Notes under the pieces: generated by a model | Told to the model about the DNA's origin: nothing | What the model saw: only the letters and a program-made list of their open reading frames with translations | Databases searched by the model: none | Shown here: one piece after another, positions 8,551-16,997 of the stretch | Position numbering within the stretch: position 1 is the stretch's first letter | Layout of the letters: the number at the start of each line of letters is the position of its first letter | Source: Brevibacillus_H ginsengisoli | GTDB lineage: Bacteria; Bacillota; Bacilli; Brevibacillales; Brevibacillaceae | Direction of reading: 5' to 3' | DNA: 64,000 bases | NCBI RefSeq assembly: GCF_050113715.1 | Contig: NZ_JBNJQR010000007.1 | Coordinates: 62,001-126,000 of the forward strand | Program-made: the position numbers and the translations under genes

Positions 8551-10023
8551 TTAGCGATTGAGATCCGACATTTGTTTTTCCAGCTGTCCAAAGCCGTCAG
8601 ATAGATCAATGATTTCCTTTTGTTGTTTAGAAACAAGTCCTAAGACATCTTCCAGGCTATCTTTGTTCGTATCCGTAACATTAGCGGTAACCTCTACCTT
8701 GGCGCTTACTTCCTGCATCATTCCTCGCACATCATTGATGAATTCATGCAAATGCTTGGTTCGATCGGAGAAAGTTTTCATATAGGAATCGACATCAGAG
8801 AATATGGCCTTCACTTCTCCCATACCTTCGCGATTCTTCTCAATAGACGTTTTGGACTCGGAGATCGTCGTCGATGCGAGCTCAATTTTTCCTCGGAAAG
8901 CCAGGAGGAGCTCCGCAATGGATTCGGACGATACTTTTGAGGATTCCGCCAGTTTTCTTACTTCATCGGCAACCACAGCAAAACCGCGTCCATGCTCACC
9001 TGCTCTTGCCGCTTCGATCGTCGCGTTCAAGGCAAGCAAATTCGTTTGAGCGGAGATATCGGAAATGGCTTGAATAATTCTTTCAATAGATTCTGTTTCG
9101 GAATGAAGTTCTTGCATCAGATTGATTGTCGTTTGAATATTTCCATTGAAATCTTCCAAATCATTTTCGAGAATTTCAATTCTCTTGCCGCTTTCTACAG
9201 TCGCTTCCTTCGTAGACTCCACATATTCATGCATTTCCGTTACGGAGCGAGTCATATCCTCGACTTGTGCGTTAGTCGATTCCATTTCCTTACATACCTC
9301 AACGGATTGCTTCGTTTGATCGGCAAACGTATGCAGAATGCTTTCAATAGAGGCAACGATTTCAACCGCTCGATTATTCGCTCCCTCTGTGGCTTGGTTC
9401 AGGTTTTCTTGATAGGTTTTCACAGAAACAAGGGAATTGTTGATGCGATTCAGTATTTTTTGAAGAGAATCTTTGGATTTAATTGCTTCTAACTTCTGCT
9501 CTTCATTCTCTTTTTGCAAACTATTATTGAATTTGGCTTGTAACATACTCGCTAAAGAGACGAAGACCAAGGTTAACAAGAAGTAAATCCCTTCATTCCA
9601 AGAAGTTGTATGGAAGATCTTTTCTCCATCTGTTATGAAAAAGTAAGTCTCTACAGATATACCAATGATAATGGCTAGAAGGTTAATCAATTTGTCTTGG
9701 TAGATTCCCATCACGGCAATGTAGAAATAAATGAAGCAAATGTTAATCATGTGCGGGTCAAGTTTCGCAATGACGAACATGAACACGCCAATGACTACAA
9801 GGTTAAAATATTTCCCGATAGGAGCCATTGTCGCTTGCAGGCTTGGACGATTCGAAATATAAGCCATTGGCGCCAAGAGTACATAAATAATACCCAGCAC
9901 TGAAAACACAAAGCCAAGTGAAATTCCCATATAAAGATTCAAAAGTTGAAGACCTGTGATAATGCTCGCAAATACAAGAACAACCCAATTGTTACGCCTT
10001 CTTAGTAAGTCGATGTTCCCCAC
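8551..10023 (-). CDS. Methyl-accepting chemotaxis protein with polytopic membrane domain
   Basis: A 490-residue protein. About six hydrophobic helices fill residues 8-160, with no large extracytoplasmic domain. A coiled-coil signalling domain follows, containing the highly conserved hairpin tip QTNLLALNATIEAARAGEHG and GFAVVADEVRKLAE. I see no clear HAMP domain. It should act at the inner membrane through CheA/CheW, with the ligand probably sensed by the membrane part or through a partner. GTG at 10023 is chosen because GGAGG lies upstream; the longer open frame starting at 10065 has no such site. It overlaps the preceding acyltransferase gene by 22 bases. Confidence 0.88.
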   Translation of the reverse strand: MGNIDLLRRRNNWVVLVFASIITGLQLLNLYMGISLGFVFSVLGIIYVLLAPMAYISNRPSLQATMAPIGKYFNLVVIGVFMFVIAKLDPHMINICFIYFYIAVMGIYQDKLINLLAIIIGISVETYFFITDGEKIFHTTSWNEGIYFLLTLVFVSLASMLQAKFNNSLQKENEEQKLEAIKSKDSLQKILNRINNSLVSVKTYQENLNQATEGANNRAVEIVASIESILHTFADQTKQSVEVCKEMESTNAQVEDMTRSVTEMHEYVESTKEATVESGKRIEILENDLEDFNGNIQTTINLMQELHSETESIERIIQAISDISAQTNLLALNATIEAARAGEHGRGFAVVADEVRKLAESSKVSSESIAELLLAFRGKIELASTTISESKTSIEKNREGMGEVKAIFSDVDSYMKTFSDRTKHLHEFINDVRGMMQEVSAKVEVTANVTDTNKDSLEDVLGLVSKQQKEIIDLSDGFGQLEKQMSDLNR

Positions 10024-10568
10024 GCTAATACTTCCTCCTTCTGTTCGACTGGCTCTGAATACCATGAAAATCGGCCATCCTGTTTGTTTGTATACATTTC
10101 TTTTAGATTCAGGATGCCTGGGGCTACGTTATCGCCCTTATAGTAGAACTGCTCTTTGACCTGCTTGCCTTCTAATCCGTAACGATTTTGCAGTGAGTTC
10201 AAATAGGCTGGCTGGAAAATGGCAATTGCATGTGTAAACCCATGTTTTTCGGCAAAATCAACCATTAAACATACAATTTCTCCACCTAGTTTTTTGCGGT
10301 AATTGGGAAGAACGGCAAAGCTGTCTAATTCCATGGCGACCATGTCTTCTTCCAGAACATCTTGGAATAAATTCTTCATAGAATCACTAACTTTTGCGAA
10401 AGGCGTAAATTCAACCGTTCCTACCGCTTCGCCTTCCTCCGCAATCATTAAGAAACAAGTGGAGCCCGCTTTTGCGGATTCCATTTCAAAACCATTTTCT
10501 TCCCAAACCGCTTTTTTGATCTGATGGAATTTTTGATAGTCCTCTTCAGAAATTACACGTTTATACAT
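10002..10568 (-). CDS. GNAT-fold acyltransferase (N-acyl amino acid synthase-like)
   Basis: A 188-residue protein with GNAT-fold features: a beta strand with FLMIAEEGEAVGTVEFTPF, then MELDSFAVLPNYRKKLGGEI, which matches the acyl-CoA/acyl-carrier binding loop region. The general layout resembles N-acyl amino acid or autoinducer-synthase-like acyltransferases more than short acetyltransferases, but this is a style judgement. The product is unknown. The 3' end overlaps the start of a methyl-accepting chemotaxis gene, so the two are made together. A small reading frame with a good ribosome site lies 86 bases upstream. Confidence 0.7.
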   Translation of the reverse strand: MYKRVISEEDYQKFHQIKKAVWEENGFEMESAKAGSTCFLMIAEEGEAVGTVEFTPFAKVSDSMKNLFQDVLEEDMVAMELDSFAVLPNYRKKLGGEIVCLMVDFAEKHGFTHAIAIFQPAYLNSLQNRYGLEGKQVKEQFYYKGDNVAPGILNLKEMYTNKQDGRFSWYSEPVEQKEEVLAWGTSTY

Positions 10569-10654
10569 AATGACTCTCCCTGCGATTCTTTCTAATTTTT
10601 TTGTCTAGTCTTCCTATCCAATTTCATTCCGCTAATCATTTATATGTAAATGCG

Positions 10655-10756
10655 CTAACCTGCCTTTAATTGGCGAAATTCAGTTTCTTTTTTGCGTCCT
10701 TTCTCGTCCAAACTAGGATTTCTGCTGGAATAAAAAACTTCGCAAGCTTTCTCCAT
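10655..10756 (-). CDS. Possible 33-residue small protein
   Basis: A short frame beginning MEKACEVFYSSRNPSLDEKG and ending in a Lys-rich tail. The ATG is preceded by GGGAGG at a five-base spacing, one of the best ribosome sites in the window. It is charged, has no membrane segment and matches nothing I recognise. It would be the first frame of the acyltransferase-chemotaxis transcript, so it could be a small protein or a leader peptide. Two longer overlapping frames in the same gap lack ribosome sites and look spurious. Nothing else is visible in 10569-10905. Confidence 0.4.
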   Translation of the reverse strand: MEKACEVFYSSRNPSLDEKGRKKETEFRQLKAG

Positions 10757-10905
10757 AGAAGCCTCCCTAACTGGAATCGTCCTATCATCAAGATTAATTT
10801 TCTGATGAAAGACACGGTTTTGAGTATATTACAAATTTCGACACTTCGTATCATACCAGATGAAGAAATTACTGTAAAATTTTTTTCCTGTTTCAGGATT
10901 TGTCG

Positions 10906-10945
10906 AAAAAAAATCCCGATTCACTATGAAAGTGAACCAGGATTT
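10906..10945 (-). terminator. Terminator of the transporter operon
   Basis: On the minus strand, AAATCCTGGTTCACT pairs with AGTGAATCGGGATTT around a short loop, followed by an uninterrupted run of T. It lies just after livM, the last gene of the nine-gene operon. Confidence 0.85.
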
Positions 10946-10958
10946 TAGTAGTTTTGAC

Positions 10959-11924
10959 CTATTTAGAAGCTACAGTTTTGGTCCATTTTTCCCGCCATTG
11001 CCGGATGCTGCCAACAATACCTTGTGGGAAAAACATGACGGCCAGAATATAGATGGCACCGAAGAAGATCATCCACCGCTCAAAGATCCAGTGCACCTTG
11101 GCCAGATCGGTCAAACCTGTATGAGCCAAGAGAATCAGCGCTGAGCCAATCATGCCGCCGAACAACGTCCCCACTCCGCCGATGATCGTCATGAGAAGCG
11201 CGTCCAGTGTGACGTTGGTCGCGAACACGGAGGTATTGACGAACCGCAGTGTAATCGCGTACATCGATCCGCTCAACCCCGCGGCTACTCCGGCAACGAC
11301 GCTGGCGATGATTTTGTATTGAAGAACCTGGTAACCGAGTGATTCCGTCCGCTGTTCGTTTTCGCGGATGGCTTGCAGCACTTTGCCTGTGGGTGACTCC
11401 GTAAACCGCTTGAGCAGGTAAAAGATGCCGAACATGAAGCCGAGCGCCACGAAATAAAACGTCGTTCGGTCCTTCAACAGGTCGGGTATGTAAAAGGTAA
11501 AGCCGTCGCTACCTTTGGTCAAGTCGCGCCATTTCTCCGCCAGCACCAGAAACAGCCCCGCGATCGCTAAGGTCAGCATCGCGTAAAAGTGGCTTTTCAG
11601 CCGAAGCGTCATCACCCCGATCAAGTAGCTCACGATTCCCGTCAGGATCAGCACGAGTGCTAGAGAGACGAGGAAAGCCATCAGGGTATGTTCCCATCTG
11701 CTAAGCAAAATCCCGGTCGTATACGCCCCGATCCCAAAAAACATGGCATGACCAAACGAGATGATTCCAGTGTAGCCAAGCAAAATATCATAGCTCATAG
11801 CAAATACGGCATAAATAAAAATTTGGGTCAACAGGATCAAGGCGCCGCGCGAATCACTGACAAACGGAAAGCCGATCAAAAGGATTACGAGTGCACCCAT
11901 CCACAAACGCGAGATCGTTTTCAT
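10959..11924 (-). CDS. livM: Branched-chain-type ABC transporter permease, LivM family
   Basis: A 321-residue membrane permease with about eight to nine helices. The LivM signature is the EAA-like loop region RENEQRTESLGYQVLQYKIIASVVAG, and GYTGIISFGHAMFFGIGAY lies in the N-terminal half. It pairs with LivH to form the channel of an importer for hydrophobic amino acids or other carboxylates. ATG at 11924 is chosen because GGGAGA lies at good spacing and the gene then starts five bases after livH. A longer frame to 11975 would run far into livH. Confidence 0.9.
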   Translation of the reverse strand: MKTISRLWMGALVILLIGFPFVSDSRGALILLTQIFIYAVFAMSYDILLGYTGIISFGHAMFFGIGAYTTGILLSRWEHTLMAFLVSLALVLILTGIVSYLIGVMTLRLKSHFYAMLTLAIAGLFLVLAEKWRDLTKGSDGFTFYIPDLLKDRTTFYFVALGFMFGIFYLLKRFTESPTGKVLQAIRENEQRTESLGYQVLQYKIIASVVAGVAAGLSGSMYAITLRFVNTSVFATNVTLDALLMTIIGGVGTLFGGMIGSALILLAHTGLTDLAKVHWIFERWMIFFGAIYILAVMFFPQGIVGSIRQWREKWTKTVASK

Positions 11925-11929
11925 TCTCA

Positions 11930-12784
11930 TCATCTCCCAAACAAGCCGGCTGGTCGAAACATCAGCACACCGCACATCAGCAGCATGTTGACGGCCAATG
12001 CCGCGCTCGGAACGTAATAGGCCATGAATGCACCCAGCAAGCCGACCAAGAGAGCCGCAATCGCTGAGCCAAGTATACTCCCCATGCCGCCTATGACCAC
12101 TACGATAAAGGACAGAATTCCGTAATCCATCCCGATCTCGGAATGAATCACGCCAGAGTAAGGCGCAAACAGCATCCCGCCCAATGCGGCCATCCCGCTG
12201 CCGAGCATGAACACATACAGAAAAACCTTTTGAATATTGATGCCAAGCGCTTGCACCATTTCCTTATTCAACACGCCCGCGCGTACGATAAGGCCCAGCT
12301 TGGTCCGTTTCAACATATACAAGACGCCAGAGAAAACGAGTATGCCTACCGCAATGACAAACAGGCGGTATTTGATCAGGATCACGTTGCCTATCATCCA
12401 GCTTTGACTCAGATAGTCAGGCAGCTGGACGCTCACCTGGTTTGGGCCGAATACCACCTTGATGCATTCGTTCATGACCAACAGCACGCCCAGGGTGATT
12501 AATATTTGCGACATGGTGTTGCCATAGACCGGCTGCACGATGAAACGCTCCAGCAGCCACCCCAGCAAAACTCCCACCACAATAGCTCCAAGTATTCCGA
12601 TTAAAAAACTTTTAGATTGCATGTAAATCCAGACCCCGGCGTACGCTCCCCAGGCAAACAAGGCGCCGTGAGCAAAATTCAGCACATGCATGAGTCCAAA
12701 AATCAGCGTCAGCCCGGCGGCCAGCAAAAAAATCAGACTGCCTGTCGCAATCCCGTTGATCGTCAAATTGACCAGCACATCCAA
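11930..12784 (-). CDS. livH: Branched-chain-type ABC transporter permease, LivH family
   Basis: A 284-residue permease with about eight helices. Typical features are the start NLTINGIATGSLIFLLAAGLTLIFG followed by HVLNFAHGALFAWGAY, and the cytoplasmic loop RTKLGLIVRAGVLNKEMVQALGIN that docks the ATPases. The C-terminal IVVVIGGMGSILGSAIAALLVG is also family-typical. AAGGAGG precedes the ATG with a rather long spacing. It sits between livF and livM in the operon. Confidence 0.9.
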   Translation of the reverse strand: MDVLVNLTINGIATGSLIFLLAAGLTLIFGLMHVLNFAHGALFAWGAYAGVWIYMQSKSFLIGILGAIVVGVLLGWLLERFIVQPVYGNTMSQILITLGVLLVMNECIKVVFGPNQVSVQLPDYLSQSWMIGNVILIKYRLFVIAVGILVFSGVLYMLKRTKLGLIVRAGVLNKEMVQALGINIQKVFLYVFMLGSGMAALGGMLFAPYSGVIHSEIGMDYGILSFIVVVIGGMGSILGSAIAALLVGLLGAFMAYYVPSAALAVNMLLMCGVLMFRPAGLFGR

Positions 12785-12797
12785 ACCGCAAACCTCC

Positions 12798-13505
12798 TTA
12801 CGCGATGCCGAGGTATTCTTTTTTCAACGCTTCGTTCGCTTTAAGCTCTTCCATTTGGCCGGAGTGAGCCGTCCGACCATCATCGATAATGTAGTAGCAA
12901 TCCCCGATAGTACTCGCCATGTAAAAGTTCTGCTCGACCAGCACGACCGTCACCCGATCCTTCATCTCGCGGATCGCGCCCATCACCTTTTCCACCATGA
13001 TAGGCGCCAAGCCTTTGCTCGGCTCATCGATTAACAGCAGCTCATTATTGTTCACGTAGGCGCGCGCGATGGCCAACATCTGTTTTTGACCGCCTGACAG
13101 TACGCCCGATGGCTTTTTCCAGAACGTCTTCAAATCGGGAAACAGATTCAAGATCCAATCGCGTCGCTCCAATGTGGCTTCATCTGTTTTTTGCATAGCC
13201 AGCTTGAGATTCTCCTCGATGGTCAAGTCGGGAAAGACTCCCTGATCTTCCGGCACATAACCGATTCCCTTGCGGGCGATTTCATAGGTGTTCAGGCGGT
13301 GAATCGCTTCCCCCTTGAAGGTGATCGCTCCTGTCGAGATTGGATTTAAGCCCATCAATGACCGCAGCGTTGTCGTCTTGCCCGCTCCATTGCGCCCCAG
13401 AAGAACGGTAACCTCTCCCTTTTTCACCTCAAACGAGACGCCTTGCAGGATGTGGAACTGCCCGATGAACGTTTCAATCCGATCCACTTTAAGAAGCGTC
13501 GTCAT
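12798..13505 (-). CDS. livF: Branched-chain-type ABC transporter ATPase, LivF family
   Basis: A 235-residue ATPase with Walker A GRNGAGKTT, the signature LSGGQKQMLAIARA, Walker B LLLIDEPSKGLAP and the switch His region VEQN. These are typical of LivF. ATG at 13505 follows GGGAGG at five bases and overlaps the end of livG by 17 bases. A longer in-frame extension to 13541 has no ribosome site. It works with LivG in powering uptake. Confidence 0.92.
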   Translation of the reverse strand: MTTLLKVDRIETFIGQFHILQGVSFEVKKGEVTVLLGRNGAGKTTTLRSLMGLNPISTGAITFKGEAIHRLNTYEIARKGIGYVPEDQGVFPDLTIEENLKLAMQKTDEATLERRDWILNLFPDLKTFWKKPSGVLSGGQKQMLAIARAYVNNNELLLIDEPSKGLAPIMVEKVMGAIREMKDRVTVVLVEQNFYMASTIGDCYYIIDDGRTAHSGQMEELKANEALKKEYLGIA

Positions 13506-14253
13506 ACAGACCTCCCAGATAAGCAGATTGAACCAGCTCATTCTGCATGATTTTGTCCGGTGTATCCTCAGCGAGAAGCTTCCCGTTGAAAAGCACCATC
13601 AGACGGTCGGAGAAGCTTAGCACCATATCCATTTTGTGCTCGATTAAGAGAATCGTCCGGTTGCCCTGCTCTTTAATCTGCCGGATCACCTGCAAAATGG
13701 AAGGCACCTCTTCCAACGACATACCCGCAGTCGGTTCATCAAGCAGCAGCAGCTCTGTCTGTAGCGCGAGCAGCATGGCGATTTCAAGTTTGCGCTTCTC
13801 GCCGTGCGCCAGATTTTTGGCCAGCGCATTCGCTTTGGCTCCCAACAGCACGGTATCGAGAAGCTCTTGCGCCTTTGACTCGAATTGGGCATGCTTACGG
13901 GGACTGGCGAACAGATTGTAATAGACGCCCGCCTGTGCCTGAACGGCCAGACGGACATTTTCCAATACCGTTAATGATGGGAATACGTTGGTGATCTGAA
14001 AGGAACGACCTAGGCCAAGTCGTGTCCGCTTGGCGGGAGAAAGCTGAGTGACATCCTTCCCCTGAAGAAACACTTTTCCGCGTGTTGGCTTCAACTGCCC
14101 GCTTAGCAGATTGAACAAGGTGGTCTTGCCCGCTCCATTCGGCCCGATAATGGAGGTAAAGGTGTTGGGTGTGATTTGCAGGTTTACCCCATTGACCGCC
14201 GTATGCCCGCCGAATTCGATTGTCAAGTCTTCTGTCTTAAGAATCGGCTTCAT
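13489..14253 (-). CDS. livG: Branched-chain-type ABC transporter ATPase, LivG family
   Basis: A 254-residue ATPase with Walker A GPNGAGKTTLFNLLSG, the LivG-type signature LAHGEKRKLEIAMLLA in place of LSGGQ, Walker B LLLDEPTAGMSLEE and the switch LLIEHKMDMV. This is the LivG partner of LivF. It lies between the binding-protein gene and livF, with a 43-base gap before it. Confidence 0.92.
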   Translation of the reverse strand: MKPILKTEDLTIEFGGHTAVNGVNLQITPNTFTSIIGPNGAGKTTLFNLLSGQLKPTRGKVFLQGKDVTQLSPAKRTRLGLGRSFQITNVFPSLTVLENVRLAVQAQAGVYYNLFASPRKHAQFESKAQELLDTVLLGAKANALAKNLAHGEKRKLEIAMLLALQTELLLLDEPTAGMSLEEVPSILQVIRQIKEQGNRTILLIEHKMDMVLSFSDRLMVLFNGKLLAEDTPDKIMQNELVQSAYLGGLYDDAS

Positions 14254-14296
14254 CCTCTCACCCTCTTCTCGTGATTGGGATTACACATTTTGTTCA

Positions 14297-15553
14297 CTAT
14301 TTTTTATTGCGGATGGGCGGTGCGGTTTCTTCCGGCGACAGCTCGCGAGTCAGGACGGGAACAGGCCATTCCACACCATCCTTGTGATCCAGACGAATAA
14401 CATACATGGACTGGAGCGCCTGATGGTCTTCTGCGCGGAAGGTCATTTTGCCCTTCGGCGAATCGAACGACATGCCTTCCATCAACGGAATCAGATTGTC
14501 AGCTTTGGTATCGCCATTTGATTTTTTGACCGCTTCAACGATCGCCATGGCAGACGTCATGCCACCTGGCACGAACAGGTCAGGAGCCTCGCCGTTGTTG
14601 CGCTTCTTGTGCTCTTCGGTTAACCACGTATTCACTTTGTTATTAGGCAAATCGTAATAATAAAGGCTGAAGCCCTCCATGCCGACAAGTCCGTTCATTG
14701 TTTTGAGCGCGGAGAAGTTGCCAGCGCCTGTGGAGACTTTGATTCCCTGCTCCTTCAGCTTCATATCAGTGATTTGGCTCCACGGCGTATTTGCGCCCGC
14801 CCAGATGACATACAGATAGTCGGGCTTGGCTTGAATGATTTTTTGCAGGTTTGGCGTGAAATCCGTTGTTTTCTGATCGGCGTACTCTTCCAAGATGACA
14901 TCAGCGCCCTGCTTGACAGCTGCCTCCTTAAAAGCGGCTACGCCGTCGCGTCCAAAAGCATAATCAGGCGCTAGCGTGGCGATCTTGGTTCCTTTTTTGG
15001 CAATGGCAAGCGCACCAGCAATCGCGTCCTGCGACGAGTTGCGTGCCGTACGGAATACGTATTTGTTCCAGTTGGCTCCAGTGATACTGTCCGCTGCGGC
15101 CGGTTCGACGACCATGATTTTTTGGTGCTCTTCCGCTAGTGGAACTACCGCCAGCGTATCACCCGAGCTGGATGAACCGACGATGAAATCTACCTTGTCG
15201 TCCTCGAGCAGCTTTGTCGCTTTTTTCACGGCTACATCCGCCTTGGTTTCCGTATCCTCGACAATCACCTCGATTGGACGGCCTGCCACTTCATTGGTTC
15301 CTCCCGTGGCATATTCGATCCCCATTTCGAACCCACGCTTCGTCTGCTTACCGTAATCCTCCAGCGCACCCGTCAAGGAAGCGAGCACACCGATTCGGAT
15401 CGGGTCTTTTTTGGCTGTGCCAGATGTCCCTTGTCCTTGTGTTTGTGATGGCGCCTGGACTTGCTGCTGACCGGAGCAAGCCGTGACCAACGCAGTGGTT
15501 ACCGCCAGAAGCAAAAGTAGACCGCTTTTCATACCTCGCTTGATCAAACGCAT
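14297..15553 (-). CDS. ABC transporter substrate-binding lipoprotein, LivK family
   Basis: A 418-residue periplasmic-binding-type protein. The signal peptide ends in the lipobox LVTAC (Cys about 26), then a Gln/Thr-rich linker and the type I fold starting IRIGVLASLTGALEDYGKQ. KPDYLYVIWAGANTPWSQI is in the second lobe. Family members bind branched-chain amino acids but also short-chain amides, urea and aromatic or aliphatic carboxylates. In this operon it follows an acyl-CoA ligase, hydratase and ketosynthase-like gene, so a carboxylic acid ligand is more likely than leucine. AAGGGGGATACAC precedes the ATG. Confidence 0.88.
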   Translation of the reverse strand: MRLIKRGMKSGLLLLLAVTTALVTACSGQQQVQAPSQTQGQGTSGTAKKDPIRIGVLASLTGALEDYGKQTKRGFEMGIEYATGGTNEVAGRPIEVIVEDTETKADVAVKKATKLLEDDKVDFIVGSSSSGDTLAVVPLAEEHQKIMVVEPAAADSITGANWNKYVFRTARNSSQDAIAGALAIAKKGTKIATLAPDYAFGRDGVAAFKEAAVKQGADVILEEYADQKTTDFTPNLQKIIQAKPDYLYVIWAGANTPWSQITDMKLKEQGIKVSTGAGNFSALKTMNGLVGMEGFSLYYYDLPNNKVNTWLTEEHKKRNNGEAPDLFVPGGMTSAMAIVEAVKKSNGDTKADNLIPLMEGMSFDSPKGKMTFRAEDHQALQSMYVIRLDHKDGVEWPVPVLTRELSPEETAPPIRNKK

Positions 15554-15579
15554 GTGTATCCCCCTTATATTCCTTGTTT

Positions 15580-16584
15580 TTATTCAAGCCATTCCAGAAC
15601 GGTAGCCGCCCATGTATAGCCTGTTCCGGCGCTTACCGTGACGATTTTGTCCCCTTTTTTGAACAGTCCTCGCTCTCGTCCCAGATGCAAGCCGATACAA
15701 GGATCGAGTGCCGATAAATGACCGTAATGATCGAGATAAATCGCCTTCTCCTCCGTCAGCTCGAGTTGGTTCAACAACTCTTTAAACATCGAACGTTTTG
15801 TATGAAGCGGGATCAACCAATCGATATCTTTGGCGGAGTAGCCGCTCTTGGCCATCGCCTCCCGCACCACACGCGCGAAGTTGGGTACAGAGACGGGATC
15901 CAGCCTTTTTTTCATATCCAGCGGGTCCTTGACATCGAGATAATGAAGCCGTTGCTGAACCGTTTCCAGACTAGTCGGAAACTTCGAGCCGCCGCCTACT
16001 ACCCGCACGTCATCGTGAAAAGAGCCGTCCGTATAAATACGGGAGGCCAGTACGTTACTGCGAACTGAACCGCGTTGAACCAATGCCGCCGCGCCGCCAT
16101 CGGCAAAGTTGAACATGAACCGTGAGCGCACATTCTCGTAATCGACCAGCTCCGCTTCCTTGCACCCGCCGACCAGCAAAATGTTGGAGATGGATGGATC
16201 GGAGACCAGCATATCCTTGGCTACCTTCAGCGCAATCGGAAAGCAGGAGCTGACGTTCATCATCTCAAAGGCATACGCGTTTTTGAGCCCCAGCTCATGT
16301 ACGATCTTCGTTCCGCAGGTCCAGACCATGTAATCCTTGTAGGGACTGCCGAAATAAATCACCACGTCGATGGAATCCGGATCCACCTTTTCCAGAATAG
16401 AACGCGCCGCATGAATGGCCATGTCAGACACATGTAAACTCCTGTCGGAGACGTGCTTTTGGATCAGACCGAATTTCTCAATAATCACCTCTTCCGGAAT
16501 GTCCGCACGCAAGCTGATTTCTGCAGCTGTCTCAATTTGTGGCGGGAAGTAGACTCCTGTTTCTGTGATTCCAATTCCACTCAT
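15580..16584 (-). CDS. KAS III / thiolase-fold acyl-condensing enzyme, atypical active site
   Basis: A 334-residue protein of the FabH-like thiolase fold. The nucleophilic Cys is present in MNVSSCFPIAL (Cys114) and the catalytic His in WLIPLHTKRS (His261). Where FabH has the catalytic Asn in a YGNTSAAS-type motif, this protein reads YGHLSALDP, so Asn is replaced by His (His289). It may therefore not be a plain FabH; decarboxylation-independent condensation or acyl transfer is possible. Start at 16584 follows GGGAGGAG and overlaps the MaoC stop as ATGA. A longer upstream frame lacks a ribosome site. It is part of the carboxylate-uptake operon. Confidence 0.75.
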   Translation of the reverse strand: MSGIGITETGVYFPPQIETAAEISLRADIPEEVIIEKFGLIQKHVSDRSLHVSDMAIHAARSILEKVDPDSIDVVIYFGSPYKDYMVWTCGTKIVHELGLKNAYAFEMMNVSSCFPIALKVAKDMLVSDPSISNILLVGGCKEAELVDYENVRSRFMFNFADGGAAALVQRGSVRSNVLASRIYTDGSFHDDVRVVGGGSKFPTSLETVQQRLHYLDVKDPLDMKKRLDPVSVPNFARVVREAMAKSGYSAKDIDWLIPLHTKRSMFKELLNQLELTEEKAIYLDHYGHLSALDPCIGLHLGRERGLFKKGDKIVTVSAGTGYTWAATVLEWLE

Positions 16585-16997
16585 CCTACCTGCTCCTCCC
16601 GTTGCACCCGCATCGTTGCTTCGCCGTCCAGGACAAGCTCGCCGTCCTGTTTGCGGCATTCTGTTTTTAGTGTGATGTTGCCCTTGATCGGGTCATACAT
16701 GCTCACCTCAACGGTCGCCGTGATGGTGTCCCCGATAAAGACAGGTTTGACGAATCGCAAAGTCTGACCCATATAGACGCAGCCAGGTCCCGGCAAATGC
16801 ATGCCCAAAACTCCCGACAACAAACTCGTGGTCAAGAGACCGTGCGCGATACGCTCTCCAAAACGTGTCGATTTGGCGTATTCGCGATCCATATGAAGCG
16901 GATTAAAATCTCCGCTGACTCCGGCGTACTGCACAACGTCCGTCTCCGTAATCGTCTTGCTAAAGGACGCTTTCTGCCCAATTTCGAATCTACCCAT
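16581..16997 (-). CDS. MaoC-family (R)-enoyl-CoA hydratase-like protein
   Basis: A 138-residue single hot-dog domain. It carries the R-hydratase signature with the catalytic Asp and His in GDFNPLHMDREYAKSTRFGE followed by RIAHGLLTTSL. Members hydrate trans-2-enoyl-CoA to (R)-3-hydroxyacyl-CoA, or dehydrate in reverse. The start at 16997 follows GGGAGGAAC and overlaps the preceding ligase by eight bases. It acts on the CoA thioester made by the upstream ligase, by context. Confidence 0.85.
   Translation of the reverse strand: MGRFEIGQKASFSKTITETDVVQYAGVSGDFNPLHMDREYAKSTRFGERIAHGLLTTSLLSGVLGMHLPGPGCVYMGQTLRFVKPVFIGDTITATVEVSMYDPIKGNITLKTECRKQDGELVLDGEATMRVQREEQVG

Noticed and set aside
10670..10948. 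92-codon plus-strand frame and 62-codon minus-strand frame in the livM-acyltransferase gap
   Set aside because: No ribosome site, low-quality composition and overlap with the terminator; only the 33-codon frame has translation signals.
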